This document shows, piece after piece, positions 10,830 to 19,435 of a stretch of DNA of 64,000 nt. The notes beneath the pieces were generated by a model, which saw only the letters and a program-made list of their open reading frames with translations, searched no databases and was not told the DNA's origin. Source of the DNA: Mycolicibacterium arenosum. GTDB taxonomy: Bacteria; Actinomycetota; Actinomycetes; Mycobacteriales; Mycobacteriaceae. The position numbers were made by a program, and so were the translations under genes. The stretch is taken from contig NZ_JANDBD010000002.1 in NCBI RefSeq assembly GCF_024320865.1, positions 372,001 to 436,000 of the forward strand, in the 5' to 3' direction. Within the stretch, counting starts at the first letter, position 1. Each line of letters starts with the position of its first letter.

Positions 10830-12448
10830 CCTCACCTTCATACGACGCCGGACCCACTGACACGCCGATTCTCGAGGACACGATCGGTGCCGACTTCGAA
10901 CGCACCGCCGCCCGCCACCCGGACGTGGAAGCGCTCGTCGATGTCGCGCAGGGTCTGCGCTACACGTACGCCGAACTGAACGCCGAGGTCGATGTCGTCG
11001 CGCGCGGTCTGATGGCGATGGGCATCGAGAAGGGCGATCGCGTCGGGATCTGGGCGCCGAACTGTGCGCAGTGGACGCTGGCGCAGTACGCCGCCGCCAA
11101 GGTCGGCGCGATCCTCGTCAACATCAACCCGGCTTATCGGACGCACGAACTCGCGTACGTGCTCAACCAGTCCGGGACGCGGTTGCTGATCGCCGCGACG
11201 TCGTTCAAGACCTCGGACTACGTGGCGATGGTGGCCGAGGTGCGCGCCGAGGCGTCGGGGTTGACCGACGTGGTGTTCATCGGCACCGCCGACTGGGATC
11301 GGTTGCGCGACGGTGCCTCCGAGGTGCCCGCGGACGCGCTCGCCGACCGGATGGCGAGCCTGGCCAACACCGATCCGATCAACATCCAGTACACCTCGGG
11401 CACAACGGGTTTCCCGAAGGGTGCGACGCTCTCGCACCGCAATATCCTGAACAACGGCTACTTCACCACCGAACTCATAAGGCTCGGGCCCGACGATCGG
11501 CTCTGCATCCCGGTGCCCTTCTACCACTGCTTCGGCATGGTGATGGGGAACCTCGGCTGCACCAGCCACGGCACCACGATGGTCATCCCCGCACCGGGCT
11601 TCGATCCAGGCCTGACGCTGAAAGCCGTTGCCGACGAACGCTGTACGGGTGTCTACGGGGTCCCGACGATGTTCATCGCGATGCAGAACCACCCCGACTT
11701 CGCCCAGTACGACCTGTCGGAGTTGCGCACGGGCATCATGGCGGGCTCGGTGTGTCCGGTCGAGGTGATGAAGCACTGCGTCAACGACATGCACATGTCC
11801 GAGGTGGCGATCGCCTACGGCATGACGGAGACGTCGCCGGTGTCGTGTCAGACCCGCGTCGACGACGATCTCGAGCGCCGCACGGCGTCGATAGGCCGGG
11901 CGCACCCGCACGTCGAGATCAAGATCGTCGACCCGGAGACCGGCGAGACGGTACCTCGGGGTGAGCCGGGGGAGTTCTGCACGCGCGGCTACTCGGTGAT
12001 GCTCGGCTACTGGAACGACGACGAGAAGACCGCGCAGGCAATCGATTCCGAGGGCTGGATGCACACCGGCGACCTCGCCGTCATGCGCGAGGACGGCTAC
12101 TGCAACATCGTCGGCCGGATCAAGGACATGGTGATCCGGGGCGGCGAGAACGTCTATCCGCGCGAGATCGAGGAGTTCCTCTACACGCATCCCGACATCG
12201 AGGACGCCCAGGTGATCGGGGTGCCCGACGCGAAGTACGGCGAGGAGATCTGCGCGTGGATCCGGATGAAGCCGGAGCGCACACCGCTGGACGCCGCCGC
12301 TGTTCGCGAGTTCGCCGACGGACGCCTGGCGCACTACAAGATCCCGCGCTACGTCCACGTCGTCGACGAGTTCCCGATGACCGTCACCGGCAAGGTGCGC
12401 AAGGTCGAGATGCGCGAGCGCACCGTCGAGATCCTCGGTTTGTCGTGA
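10826..12448 (+). CDS. Fatty-acid--CoA ligase (FadD35-like)
   Basis: 540 residues. ANL motifs are [50 protein letters not shown] and the catalytic lysine in [14 protein letters not shown]. It belongs to the FadD/menE-like group that activates medium or long fatty acids. Overall it recalls M. tuberculosis FadD35 (Rv2505c), but this is from memory. It is coupled to the upstream ligase by ATGA overlap. A strong inverted repeat directly after the stop probably terminates the transcript. Confidence 0.92.
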   Translation: MTSPSYDAGPTDTPILEDTIGADFERTAARHPDVEALVDVAQGLRYTYAELNAEVDVVARGLMAMGIEKGDRVGIWAPNCAQWTLAQYAAAKVGAILVNINPAYRTHELAYVLNQSGTRLLIAATSFKTSDYVAMVAEVRAEASGLTDVVFIGTADWDRLRDGASEVPADALADRMASLANTDPINIQYTSGTTGFPKGATLSHRNILNNGYFTTELIRLGPDDRLCIPVPFYHCFGMVMGNLGCTSHGTTMVIPAPGFDPGLTLKAVADERCTGVYGVPTMFIAMQNHPDFAQYDLSELRTGIMAGSVCPVEVMKHCVNDMHMSEVAIAYGMTETSPVSCQTRVDDDLERRTASIGRAHPHVEIKIVDPETGETVPRGEPGEFCTRGYSVMLGYWNDDEKTAQAIDSEGWMHTGDLAVMREDGYCNIVGRIKDMVIRGGENVYPREIEEFLYTHPDIEDAQVIGVPDAKYGEEICAWIRMKPERTPLDAAAVREFADGRLAHYKIPRYVHVVDEFPMTVTGKVRKVEMRERTVEILGLS

Positions 12449-12495
12449 TTTGTGCACCCGCGGGAGCGGTGAGCGCTCTCTAACGTGCACAAATC
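12447..12495. terminator. Inverted repeat between convergent genes
   Basis: GATTTGTGCAC (12447-12457) and GTGCACAAATC (12485-12495) form a perfect 11-bp stem, with a second small palindromic element inside. There is no U-run. It lies between convergent genes and resembles two other hairpins in this window (32984-33018 and 55711-55750). Confidence 0.6.
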
Positions 12496-12503
12496 GCGGG
12501 AGG

Positions 12504-13910
12504 CTACTGCGCCAGTAGCTCGTTCAGCTTCGCGCTGGCGGCGATCAGTCGGGGTTCGATCATGCGTGCGCCCTGCTGGGCTTCCTCGTCGCTGGTCTGC
12601 ATGTGGCTCACCGCGTTGAGGCGCGCGCGGTTGAGCCACTGCATCATCGCCGGGTCGCTGAACCACTTCAGCTGGTTGTGGTTGAACGCGAGCGTCATCG
12701 TCACCCAGTCGAGCGGATTCGTCGGGTGCGGAACGGGACGGCAGTACTCGTTGCGCTCGTCGTCGTCGACGTCCATCGCCTCGACATGGGCGATGACGGC
12801 GGCGCTGAACGCCGGCTGACAGGTGCGCACCGACTGCAGCGTGATCGCGCCGGGGGAGTAGACGGGAGTCGGCGGCTTCTGGCCGATGCCGTCCCCGGTG
12901 CAGTCGACGTACAGGGTGTCGGCGGCGGTCTCGATGACGCCTCGTTCCAGGGTCACCCGACCCGGCGCGATCGACTGCACGTAGCCGAGCCGCACGACGT
13001 CGGTGATGGTGCGCAGCTTCTCCAGTTCGAGCTGCGACAGGATCGCGCAGCGGTACATCGTCGGCTCGACCGACTGGTCGATGCGCATCAGGCAGCCCAG
13101 CTTCTCCAGCTGCAGATAGAGGTCGTCGATCGAGGTCGCCTTCTTGATGGCCCGCGACTGCGCGGAGAAGTCGGCGAGCACGCGGCGAGCGAACTCCGGT
13201 CCCGGTTGCACGGCGCCTCGATCGAGGATCCACGACTCGCGGTTCTTGATCCAGGTGATCCGCTCGGGTGCGATGTCGTGGCGCAGCAGCCACGAGCACG
13301 TGTCCATCGACGTCTTGCCCGCACCGACGATGACGTACTGCTCGTGGACCGGCTGGCGAGCCAGACCGTTCGGCGGAATGCAGACGACGTCGGGCGAGAC
13401 CTCGTAGGCGGGCGGCCGCATCGACGGCACCACGACGCTGAGGTAGGTGGCGTCGACGACGCGTCGCTTCACCTCGACGCGGTACTCGTCACCGCCCAGG
13501 TTGCGGAACCGGCCTGTGACATCTCCCGAGTCGCTGCGCTCGTGCGCTCCGAAACCCAGATAGTCGCTCATCGGGAAGTACTGCACGCGACCCGACGGCA
13601 GCAGGTGCTGCCGCATGACCGTGTCGTAGTACGAGACGACCTCGCTGCCGCCTGCGAGCTCCCAGAAGCCCTCGTTCCAGCCGCTCGCGTCGATCGAGTC
13701 GTTGCCGAGGCGTCGCGAGTTCACCCCGTAGTACGCCGACGGCTGATGCAACCGCACGTACGGGTAGGCGGACAGCCAGTGCCCGCCGGGGGCGTCGTTG
13801 CGGTCGACGAGCACGACGGTCGCGTCGGTCTCGGTGATCAGGGTGTCGACGAACGCCATGCCCATCGCGCCCGCCCCGACGACCAGGTAATCGGCTTCGA
13901 CTGTGTGCAT
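12504..13910 (-). CDS. FAD/NAD(P)-binding oxidoreductase, function unknown
   Basis: 468 residues. The N-terminal dinucleotide fold is clear (YLVVGAGAMGMAFVDTL), followed by a flavoprotein-type motif (DRNDAPGGHWLSAYPYVRLHQPS) and a second Rossmann motif (YVIVGAGKTSMDTCSWLL), as in flavin monooxygenases related to FMO/BVMO. A late DCTGDGIG segment fits the FAD site. It would be a cytoplasmic FAD- and NADPH-dependent enzyme. It points away from the decayed VOC gene and is separated by only 27 bases from its end, so the two could once have been one transcript. I do not recognise a specific substrate. Confidence 0.85.
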   Translation of the reverse strand: MHTVEADYLVVGAGAMGMAFVDTLITETDATVVLVDRNDAPGGHWLSAYPYVRLHQPSAYYGVNSRRLGNDSIDASGWNEGFWELAGGSEVVSYYDTVMRQHLLPSGRVQYFPMSDYLGFGAHERSDSGDVTGRFRNLGGDEYRVEVKRRVVDATYLSVVVPSMRPPAYEVSPDVVCIPPNGLARQPVHEQYVIVGAGKTSMDTCSWLLRHDIAPERITWIKNRESWILDRGAVQPGPEFARRVLADFSAQSRAIKKATSIDDLYLQLEKLGCLMRIDQSVEPTMYRCAILSQLELEKLRTITDVVRLGYVQSIAPGRVTLERGVIETAADTLYVDCTGDGIGQKPPTPVYSPGAITLQSVRTCQPAFSAAVIAHVEAMDVDDDERNEYCRPVPHPTNPLDWVTMTLAFNHNQLKWFSDPAMMQWLNRARLNAVSHMQTSDEEAQQGARMIEPRLIAASAKLNELLAQ

Positions 13911-13937
13911 CCGGACAGGCTGCCAGACGGGCGTTCG

Positions 13938-14712
13938 CTACTTCGTCGGTGGGGTGAACTGGCTCAGCACGAAGACCGCACCCTGCGGATCGCGCACCGT
14001 CGCGGTACGGGTCCACACCTCGTCCTCCGACGACAGCACCGTCGCGCCCAGGTTCTCGGCTGAAGCGGCGGCGGCGTCGCGGTCGTCGACCGCGAACGAC
14101 ACCTGCCAGTGCTCCGGGTGCCCCTGCTGCTCGAGGGCCATCCACGCGACGGCGTCCTCGAATCCCGGCGGCACCATCACGTCGGCTTGGATCTTCCTGA
14201 TGTCGGGGTTGACGGTCGCCGCGAGGTGGTCGCCGTAGCCGGGCCGTCGTATCAGAGTGGCGAAGCCGACGTCGTCGACCTCCCAGCCGAAGACCTCCGT
14301 AGAACGGCGCCGCGGCGTGCGGGTCGGTGGTGTGCAGATCGCTGAAGTTCCACGTGCCGTGCACGTTGACCCGCTGGGCGCCCGGCCGGGCGCACGCCTG
14401 CCACAGGCTGAACGCGGCGCCGCGCGGGTCGACGCACACCGCGCGGCGCCCGCCGGGACCGGCGTCGACGGGTGCCAGCGTGACCTCGCCGCCGGCGCCT
14501 TCGACCGCTGCGGCGGACGCATCGGCGTCGTCGACGGCGATGTAGGTGCGCCAGACTCCCTCGGGTCCGCCGTCAGCCGTTCCGATCGCCGCGACGTCCT
14601 CACCACCGATCGTCGCGACCAGGTAGTTGCCCGGCGCTTCGGCGGGCATGGCGTCGGTGAACGTCCAGTCGAACAGGCCGCGGTTCTGGTTCCCCCTCAC
14701 CGGAGTAGCCAA
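13938..14712 (-). pseudogene. Decayed two-domain VOC (glyoxalase/bleomycin-resistance) protein
   Basis: Two adjacent frames together spell a two-domain VOC protein of the CFP32 type. The upstream frame reads RGLFDWTFTDA through DLHTTDPHAAAPFYG; the downstream frame then continues EVFGWEVDDVGFATLI through FVLSQFTPPTK. The break is near 14296-14300 and equals a loss of 2 bases or gain of 1. The first beta strand and helix expected before GLFDW are also absent, because the sequence runs directly into the stop of the upstream monooxygenase gene. Both a 5' deletion and a frameshift argue for a real pseudogene rather than a single sequencing error. Confidence 0.8.
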
Positions 14713-14719
14713 CCCCTGA

Positions 14720-15853
14720 TCAGCGGTAGACCAGCCCCGAGAGCCGCGACGCCAGCGCCGTCGTCGCCGGTGGAATGCGACCGATGATGCCCAGCAACAC
14801 GTTTCGGATCGGGCGAAGCGCTGGGGGCAGGGTGGCCAACCGGGTCAGCCGGTCGGTCAACGCGACGACCTGCTGCGCGATCGGGCGTCGCGTGGCGCTG
14901 TAGTCGTCGAGGAGCGAATCGGCACCACCACCGAGGACGGCGACCAACGCGTCGGCCAACGCGACGGCGTCCTGAACTCCGAGGTTCATGCCCTGCCCGC
15001 CTGCCGGGCTGTGGACGTGCGCGGCATCGCCCGCGAGCAGGATCCGGCCCGCGCGGTAGGTGTCCGCGACGCGGTGGTGGATGCGGAATCGCGAACCCCA
15101 CGTGACGTCGGTGACGGTGATGCCACCGGGACCGCGTTCGTCGAGGATCTGCTGGACGAACGCCACCGAGGGTTCCTCCGGTGCGTCGTCCACGGGCGCG
15201 ACGATGCGGAAGTCGCCGTTGGGCAGGGGGGCGACGACGGTCAGGCCCTCGCCGGCCCAGAACAGCCGCACCTCGTCGGCGGGGGCGTCGCCCGTCAGCC
15301 GGGCATCGGCGAGGACGAACGAGTGCTCGTAGGACCCGCCGGCGAAGCCGATGCCGGCCTGCTCGCGGACGGTGCTGTGCATGCCGTCGGCGCCGACGAC
15401 GTACCGCGCCCGGACCGTGTCGCCGTCGTCGAAGGTGGCGGTGACCCCCACCGCATCCTGGGTGACGGCGGCGAGCACCTTGGGTCGAGTCACGTCGCCA
15501 CCGAGTTCGCGGACCCGCTCGAGCAGCAGACGTTCGGTGGTCGACTGGGGTATCAGCAGCGTGAACGGATAGTCGGTGGCCAGTCCGCTGAAGTCGACGT
15601 CGACGAGCGTCTTGGCGCGGTCGCGGATGGCGAAGCGCGGTGCTTCGACGCCCTCCTTGAGCAGTCGGCGCGTGACGTCGACGTGCTCGAGCACTTCGAG
15701 CGTGCGCGCGTTGACGGCCGCCGCTCGCGAGGTGTTCGCGCCGTCGGCCTGGCGGTCGACGAGCATCACGTCGACACCGTGCAGCAGTAGTGACGCGGCC
15801 AGCGTGAGCCCTGTCGGGCCCGCTCCCACGATGAGGACGTCGGTGGTGGTCAT
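14720..15853 (-). CDS. FAD-dependent aromatic-type monooxygenase (PHBH fold)
   Basis: 377 residues from the ATG at 15853, which has a GAAGGG ribosome-binding site; a longer frame into the TetR gene is spurious. Group A flavin monooxygenase signatures are present: DVLIVGAGPTGLTLA (FAD ADP part), VGADGMHSTVREQAG (the DG fingerprint) and GDAAHVHSPAGGQGMNLG. Such enzymes hydroxylate aromatic or polyketide-like substrates using NAD(P)H and O2. The gene is divergent from a TetR regulator, and the intergenic region carries two palindromes. Probable role: detoxification or degradation of a compound sensed by TetR (inference); Tet(X)/rifampicin-hydroxylase-like roles cannot be excluded. Confidence 0.9.
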   Translation of the reverse strand: MTTTDVLIVGAGPTGLTLAASLLLHGVDVMLVDRQADGANTSRAAAVNARTLEVLEHVDVTRRLLKEGVEAPRFAIRDRAKTLVDVDFSGLATDYPFTLLIPQSTTERLLLERVRELGGDVTRPKVLAAVTQDAVGVTATFDDGDTVRARYVVGADGMHSTVREQAGIGFAGGSYEHSFVLADARLTGDAPADEVRLFWAGEGLTVVAPLPNGDFRIVAPVDDAPEEPSVAFVQQILDERGPGGITVTDVTWGSRFRIHHRVADTYRAGRILLAGDAAHVHSPAGGQGMNLGVQDAVALADALVAVLGGGADSLLDDYSATRRPIAQQVVALTDRLTRLATLPPALRPIRNVLLGIIGRIPPATTALASRLSGLVYR

Positions 15854-15875
15854 GGCGAATCCCTTCGAGATAAAA

Positions 15876-15892
15876 GCCAACGGACGTTGACT
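15876..15892. promoter_or_regulatory. TetR operator O1
   Basis: GCCAACGGACGTTGACT contains the palindrome CAACG-GA-CGTTG. It lies between the divergent TetR and monooxygenase genes, 22 bases before the monooxygenase ATG. It is the inverted counterpart of O2; the two 20-base surroundings match at 18 of 20 positions. Confidence 0.65.
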
Positions 15893-15921
15893 TTTTTTAT
15901 CGTGCGCCCGGACGAAGAAAA

Positions 15922-15938
15922 AGTCAACACCTGTTGGC
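15922..15938. promoter_or_regulatory. TetR operator O2
   Basis: AGTCAACACCTGTTGGC contains the palindrome CAACA-CC-TGTTG. It sits immediately before the TetR -10 box (TATAGT, 15940-15945), so binding would block the regulator's own promoter. On the minus strand it includes a TTGACT that could serve as the -35 of the monooxygenase promoter. Confidence 0.65.
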
Positions 15939-15952
15939 ATATAGTGTCGGGC

Positions 15953-16492
15953 GTGGGCAGGAAGGGTGATCAGACGAGGGCCGCGATACTGGCCGCGGCC
16001 AGGGACCGCTTCGCCGAGTCCGGGTACGAGGCGGCGACGATTCGCGCCATCGCGGCCGACGCGCACATCGATCCGTCGATGGTCATGCGCTACTTCGGCA
16101 GTAAGGATCTGCTGTTCGCCGCGGCCGCGGAGTTCGACCTGCGGTTCCCGGACCTCACCGACGTGCCGCCCGGCGAGCTGGGCGAGGCGCTGGTGTCGCA
16201 CTTCCTGCTGCGCTGGGAGGACGATGACGCGCTCATCGTGTTGCTGCGCTCGGCCACCACGAACGCCGAAGCGGCACAACGCATGACGGACATCTTCGCG
16301 GCGCAGCTACTACCCGCGATCGCCAAGATCGTGCCCGACGACGCACCCCGGCGAGCCGGCCTCATCGCGACCCAGGTGCTCGGCATGGCGCTGTGCCGCT
16401 TCGTGCTCAAGCTGCCACCGGTGGTCGGGTTGAGCCGCGCCGAACTCGTCGACTGGTTGGGTCCCACACTGCAGCGCTACGCGACCGAGTGA
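15953..16492 (+). CDS. TetR/AcrR-family repressor
   Basis: 179 residues from the GTG at 15953. A longer frame reaches 15887 but would translate through both operators. The -10 box TATAGT (15940-15945) ends 7 bases before this GTG, so a leaderless start is likely; GTG 15944 is the alternative. The N-terminal helix-turn-helix (RAAILAAARDRFAESGYEAA, then MRYFGSKDLL) is typical. The C-terminal ligand domain follows the tubulysin/TetR_C_17-like pattern (ALVSHFLLRWEDDDAL). It probably represses itself and the divergent monooxygenase until a small hydrophobic ligand binds. Confidence 0.92.
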   Translation: MGRKGDQTRAAILAAARDRFAESGYEAATIRAIAADAHIDPSMVMRYFGSKDLLFAAAAEFDLRFPDLTDVPPGELGEALVSHFLLRWEDDDALIVLLRSATTNAEAAQRMTDIFAAQLLPAIAKIVPDDAPRRAGLIATQVLGMALCRFVLKLPPVVGLSRAELVDWLGPTLQRYATE

Positions 16493-16503
16493 GCGGGCGG
16501 TAC

Positions 16504-17184
16504 TCAGGCCTCGAGTTCGCGGGCGACGGCCCGCTCGAGTGCGCGTCGCGTCACCGCGGGAAGCACGATCAAGCCGTCGAGTTCCCGCTGCGCCTTGGCG
16601 TAGGCGTTCTGCCGCTCGTCCGGCGTTGCCGCGGAGTCGGATGCCAGGCGCAGCAGCCGCTGCGCGCGTTCGATGCGTTCCCGGCCCTCCGCGCTGAAGT
16701 CGCTGCGCCTGCGGCGAACCGCCTCGGCTTCGGCGACGTCGAACGCGGTCACGTACTCGTGGACGGCGTCGCGGTACTCGAGCGCGGCATCCCGGTCGAC
16801 GTCCCCGACGGGCCTCAGCAGGTCGGCTCGGCTGCGGGCCTTGTGGAACGCCACGGTCAGCGGTTCGCGCATGTCGGTCATCATCGGGAAGTCGAGTAGC
16901 TTGGCCACGTCCATCTCGTAGTCCAGCCACCGCGCGTCGGTGCTCTCGTGCTGGGCGAGGACCTTGCCGGTGTCGCGGCGGAGGGCGGCGTCGTCGACCT
17001 TCGCCCGCCCGCGAGCCTCGGCGACCGCGACCTTCGTCTGCTGCTTGATGCGGTACCGCTCGAGTCGCCGTTCGGCGCGGCGCTCGTTCGCGGCGGAGAC
17101 CGCCTTCACACCACCGCCGATCACGCCGCCGAGCGGAAAGATCAGCCACCAGAAGTTTCCGGCGAACTGTAGGAACGACTCCAC
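16504..17184 (-). CDS. Membrane-anchored hypothetical protein
   Basis: 226 residues if the GTG at 17184 is the start; this start is uncertain (the frame stays open further upstream, but that part overlaps the next gene). An N-terminal membrane helix with glycine zipper character (NFWWLIFPLGGVIGGGVKAV, about residues 8-28) is followed by a basic, charged, helical cytoplasmic region (about 30-226) with likely coiled coils. No catalytic motif is recognised. It lies just downstream of the ADP-ribosylhydrolase-phosphatase gene in the same direction and may share its transcript. Confidence 0.65.
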   Translation of the reverse strand: MESFLQFAGNFWWLIFPLGGVIGGGVKAVSAANERRAERRLERYRIKQQTKVAVAEARGRAKVDDAALRRDTGKVLAQHESTDARWLDYEMDVAKLLDFPMMTDMREPLTVAFHKARSRADLLRPVGDVDRDAALEYRDAVHEYVTAFDVAEAEAVRRRRSDFSAEGRERIERAQRLLRLASDSAATPDERQNAYAKAQRELDGLIVLPAVTRRALERAVARELEA

Positions 17185-17215
17185 CTCATCCAGGATGCCA
17201 TCGCGCGTCGGTCGG

Positions 17216-18646
17216 TCAGGGCGCGAGCCGTTCGATCGCATCCCGGAAGGCGATGTTCGGATCGGCATGCGGGAGTACCTCGAGCACGTCGTGCAGTGCC
17301 TCCGCACCACTGGTCGGGAGAGCCCGCGCCCCGTACAGCGCACCGATCGTCGGTGTCCTGCTGTAGGCGCCGTGACAGTGCACCAGCACGGTGCGGTGCT
17401 CGATGCGCAACTGCTCGATCAACCGCACCGTGTCGGTCAGCACGAACTCCAGGTTGACGTTCTCGTCCGGATCCGTGCGATCGACCAGCCGCACGTCGAT
17501 GTGTTCGACGCCCGATGGCAGGTCGTCGTCGTGCACCCGGCAGAGCGACACGATGCAGTCGACGCCCGGCGGGAGTTTTCGCAGAGTGTGGGCGTTGCCA
17601 AGCCAGACGCCATCGTCGACAGGATGCTGAACGGCGATGTGCGGCCGCTGCGGGCGCGGGAAGTCCCTGTCGGCCTTCACGATTCGCGTCGCCATCTGCA
17701 CCAGCCCGCGCGTGCGTAGCCCCGGCCAGCCGTTGAGCACGCGGCGCCACACGCCCGGCACCGCCGACGCGCCCCAGCGCGCCCCCAGCAGGCCGCCCGC
17801 GATGGCGGCCACGGTGTCGGTGTCGTTGCCCGAACGCACAGCAGCGTCGAGTGCGAGCCGCAGGTGGTCCGCGGCGAACACGCCGGCCTCGGGATCGTCC
17901 TCGGGCACCGGGGTGGTGGCGATCGCGCACCACGCGGCCTGCAGCGCCTCGACCACCCAGCCGTTGTTGCGGAAGTCCGACGGCGTCGACCGCTCGGCGA
18001 CGTCGAGCCGCTCGGACCACAGCGCCCGCCGGTCGTCGGGGAGCCGGTCGAGCCCGGCGCGGACGTCGAGTGCTCCGGTCAGCACCGCGTGCCGGATGGC
18101 GAGACACCACAGCACGCACGCGTCCTGCGCATCGGGGTCGTAGTGCGTCAGCGCGCTGATGCGCGCCGCTGCCTCGGCCAGCGCGGCCGGGTCGTCGAGA
18201 AACGCCAGGGCGACGGGGGAGGTGCGCATGAGCGACCCGTTGCCCGCCGAGTGGCCGGTGCGTTCGTAGTGCTCTCGGGACGCGGTGAGCGCGTTGGTCG
18301 CCGAGAGGCCCGCGCGCCCGGTCGCGCCGAGCACGCTCCGGGTCTGGTTGCCGACGTCGTTGGCGGTCTGCGCCCAGCCATGCCAGCGCGTGACGATCGC
18401 GGTCAGCGCGGCGTCATCGCGGAGGTCGACGCCGGTCGCCGCGACCTCGCCGATCGCGATCGCCATCGAGGTGTCGTCGGTCCACTCGCCGCGCTTCCAG
18501 CCGAACGCGCCGCCCCCGACCATCGCGACCTCGAGTTCGGGGCCGCGCGCCGGCTGGAACTCGTAGGGGGCGCCGAGTGCGTCGCCCGCCGCGTTGGCCA
18601 GCAGCACCCCGACCGCCCGATCCAGCTGTGCCGTGTTGAGTTCCAT
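17216..18646 (-). CDS. ADP-ribosylglycohydrolase fused to dual-specificity phosphatase
   Basis: 476 residues from the ATG at 18646, which has GGAGG 6 bases upstream (an ATG at 18652 touches the RBS). The N-terminal domain (about 1-320) is a DraG/ARH-type ADP-ribosylglycohydrolase: GDALGAPYE, the metal-binding EWTDDTS (residues 54-60) and SGNDTDTVAAIAGGLLGA (272-289). The C-terminal domain (about 335-476) is a DSP-type phosphatase with the CX5R loop VHCHGAYSRT (Cys424, Arg430). DraG enzymes remove ADP-ribose from proteins or small molecules; DSPs remove phosphate. The divergent neighbour is an NrtR-like regulator, a family that senses ADP-ribose. Together they suggest an ADP-ribose or NAD-metabolite pathway. 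The physiological substrate of the fusion is unknown. Confidence 0.88.
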   Translation of the reverse strand: MELNTAQLDRAVGVLLANAAGDALGAPYEFQPARGPELEVAMVGGGAFGWKRGEWTDDTSMAIAIGEVAATGVDLRDDAALTAIVTRWHGWAQTANDVGNQTRSVLGATGRAGLSATNALTASREHYERTGHSAGNGSLMRTSPVALAFLDDPAALAEAAARISALTHYDPDAQDACVLWCLAIRHAVLTGALDVRAGLDRLPDDRRALWSERLDVAERSTPSDFRNNGWVVEALQAAWCAIATTPVPEDDPEAGVFAADHLRLALDAAVRSGNDTDTVAAIAGGLLGARWGASAVPGVWRRVLNGWPGLRTRGLVQMATRIVKADRDFPRPQRPHIAVQHPVDDGVWLGNAHTLRKLPPGVDCIVSLCRVHDDDLPSGVEHIDVRLVDRTDPDENVNLEFVLTDTVRLIEQLRIEHRTVLVHCHGAYSRTPTIGALYGARALPTSGAEALHDVLEVLPHADPNIAFRDAIERLAP

Positions 18647-18669
18647 CGTCATCCTCCCCGGTTGATGAA

Positions 18670-18689
18670 TTTGAGCGATTACGCTCTAA
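18670..18689. promoter_or_regulatory. Palindromic operator, probable NrtR-like site
   Basis: TTTGAGCGATTACGCTCTAA has the form TTnGAGCG-N4-CGCTCnAA. It lies between the divergent ADP-ribosylglycohydrolase and NrtR-like genes. A -10-like TATAAC (18703-18708) for the NrtR-like gene follows. Position and symmetry suggest autoregulation plus control of the hydrolase. Confidence 0.6.
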
Positions 18690-18722
18690 TTCCTGAGACC
18701 ACTATAACGAGGGGGCCGACAC

Positions 18723-19358
18723 GTGCAGCTCGACCGCTATCCGAGACCGTCGGTGGCCGTCGACGCGGCCCTGCTGACGCTCGACGACAGCGGCCGCGAA
18801 CTGCAGGTCCTGCTGGTCCACCGCGAGGCGGGGCCGACGTGGGCGCTGCCCGGCACGTTCCTGCACCAGGGTGAGACCCTGGCCGACGCCGTGCGCCGGG
18901 CTCTGCGGGTGAAGACCGGGGTCGAGGGGGTCCGGCCACGGCAGCTGCACGTGTTCGACGCACTCGACCGCGATGACCGGGGTTGGGTGCTGTCCGTCGC
19001 GCACGTCGCGGTCGTTCATCGCGAGGAGCTGGCCGGCCGGCTGGCCGAGACCACGCGCCTGGCTCCCGTGGCGGCGATCGATCCGCGCGAGATGGCCTGG
19101 GATCACCCCGAGATCATCGGCAGGGCCGTCGACGATCTCCGTGCTCGCTACGCGAAGGGGGCCGACCCGGACGGGCTGCTCGATGACACGTTCACCATGC
19201 TCGAGCTGCTGAACGCCCACAGTGCCGTCGCGGGAAAGAGGTTGCAGCGCGACAGCTTTCGCCGGGCCATGCGAGATCACGTCGAGTCGGTGAACGAGTC
19301 GGTGACGCGTGGCCGCGGGAGACCCGCCGAACTCTTCCGGCGAAAACTACCGCACTGA
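18723..19358 (+). CDS. NrtR-like Nudix-related transcriptional regulator
   Basis: 211 residues with a GTG start and an AGGGGG ribosome-binding site. Residues 1-135 form a Nudix-like domain. The Nudix box is degenerate: in GETLADAVRRALRVKTGV the catalytic REVxEE glutamates are replaced by Ala, Val and Lys, so hydrolysis is not expected. Residues about 140-211 form a winged helix (FTMLELLNAHSAVAGKRLQR, then FRRAMRDHV) and end with a basic GRGRPAELFRRKL tail, as in NrtR. NrtR proteins repress NAD biosynthesis or salvage genes and release DNA on binding ADP-ribose. Here the divergent target is the ADP-ribosylglycohydrolase fusion across a palindrome. No nad or pnc genes are nearby. Confidence 0.85.
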   Translation: MQLDRYPRPSVAVDAALLTLDDSGRELQVLLVHREAGPTWALPGTFLHQGETLADAVRRALRVKTGVEGVRPRQLHVFDALDRDDRGWVLSVAHVAVVHREELAGRLAETTRLAPVAAIDPREMAWDHPEIIGRAVDDLRARYAKGADPDGLLDDTFTMLELLNAHSAVAGKRLQRDSFRRAMRDHVESVNESVTRGRGRPAELFRRKLPH

Positions 19359-19367
19359 GATCATCTT

Positions 19368-19423
19368 CGAGACTTCACTTGATGACGAGAATCGAGTTCA
19401 TTCCGTCATCAAGTGCAGTCTCG
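19368..19423. terminator. Strong hairpin between convergent genes
   Basis: Two 20-base arms (19368-19387 and 19404-19423) pair with a single mismatch around a 16-base loop; the core GAGACTTCACTTGATGACG pairs with CGTCATCAAGTGCAGTCTC. It lies between the convergent NrtR-like and accD3 genes and is a probable bidirectional terminator. It differs in sequence from the three related hairpins elsewhere in the window. Confidence 0.7.
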
Positions 19424-19435
19424 TCGCGCGATCCC

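Noticed and set aside
15887..15952. TetR start at TTG 15887
   Set aside because: It would put both palindromic operators and the -10 box inside the coding region.
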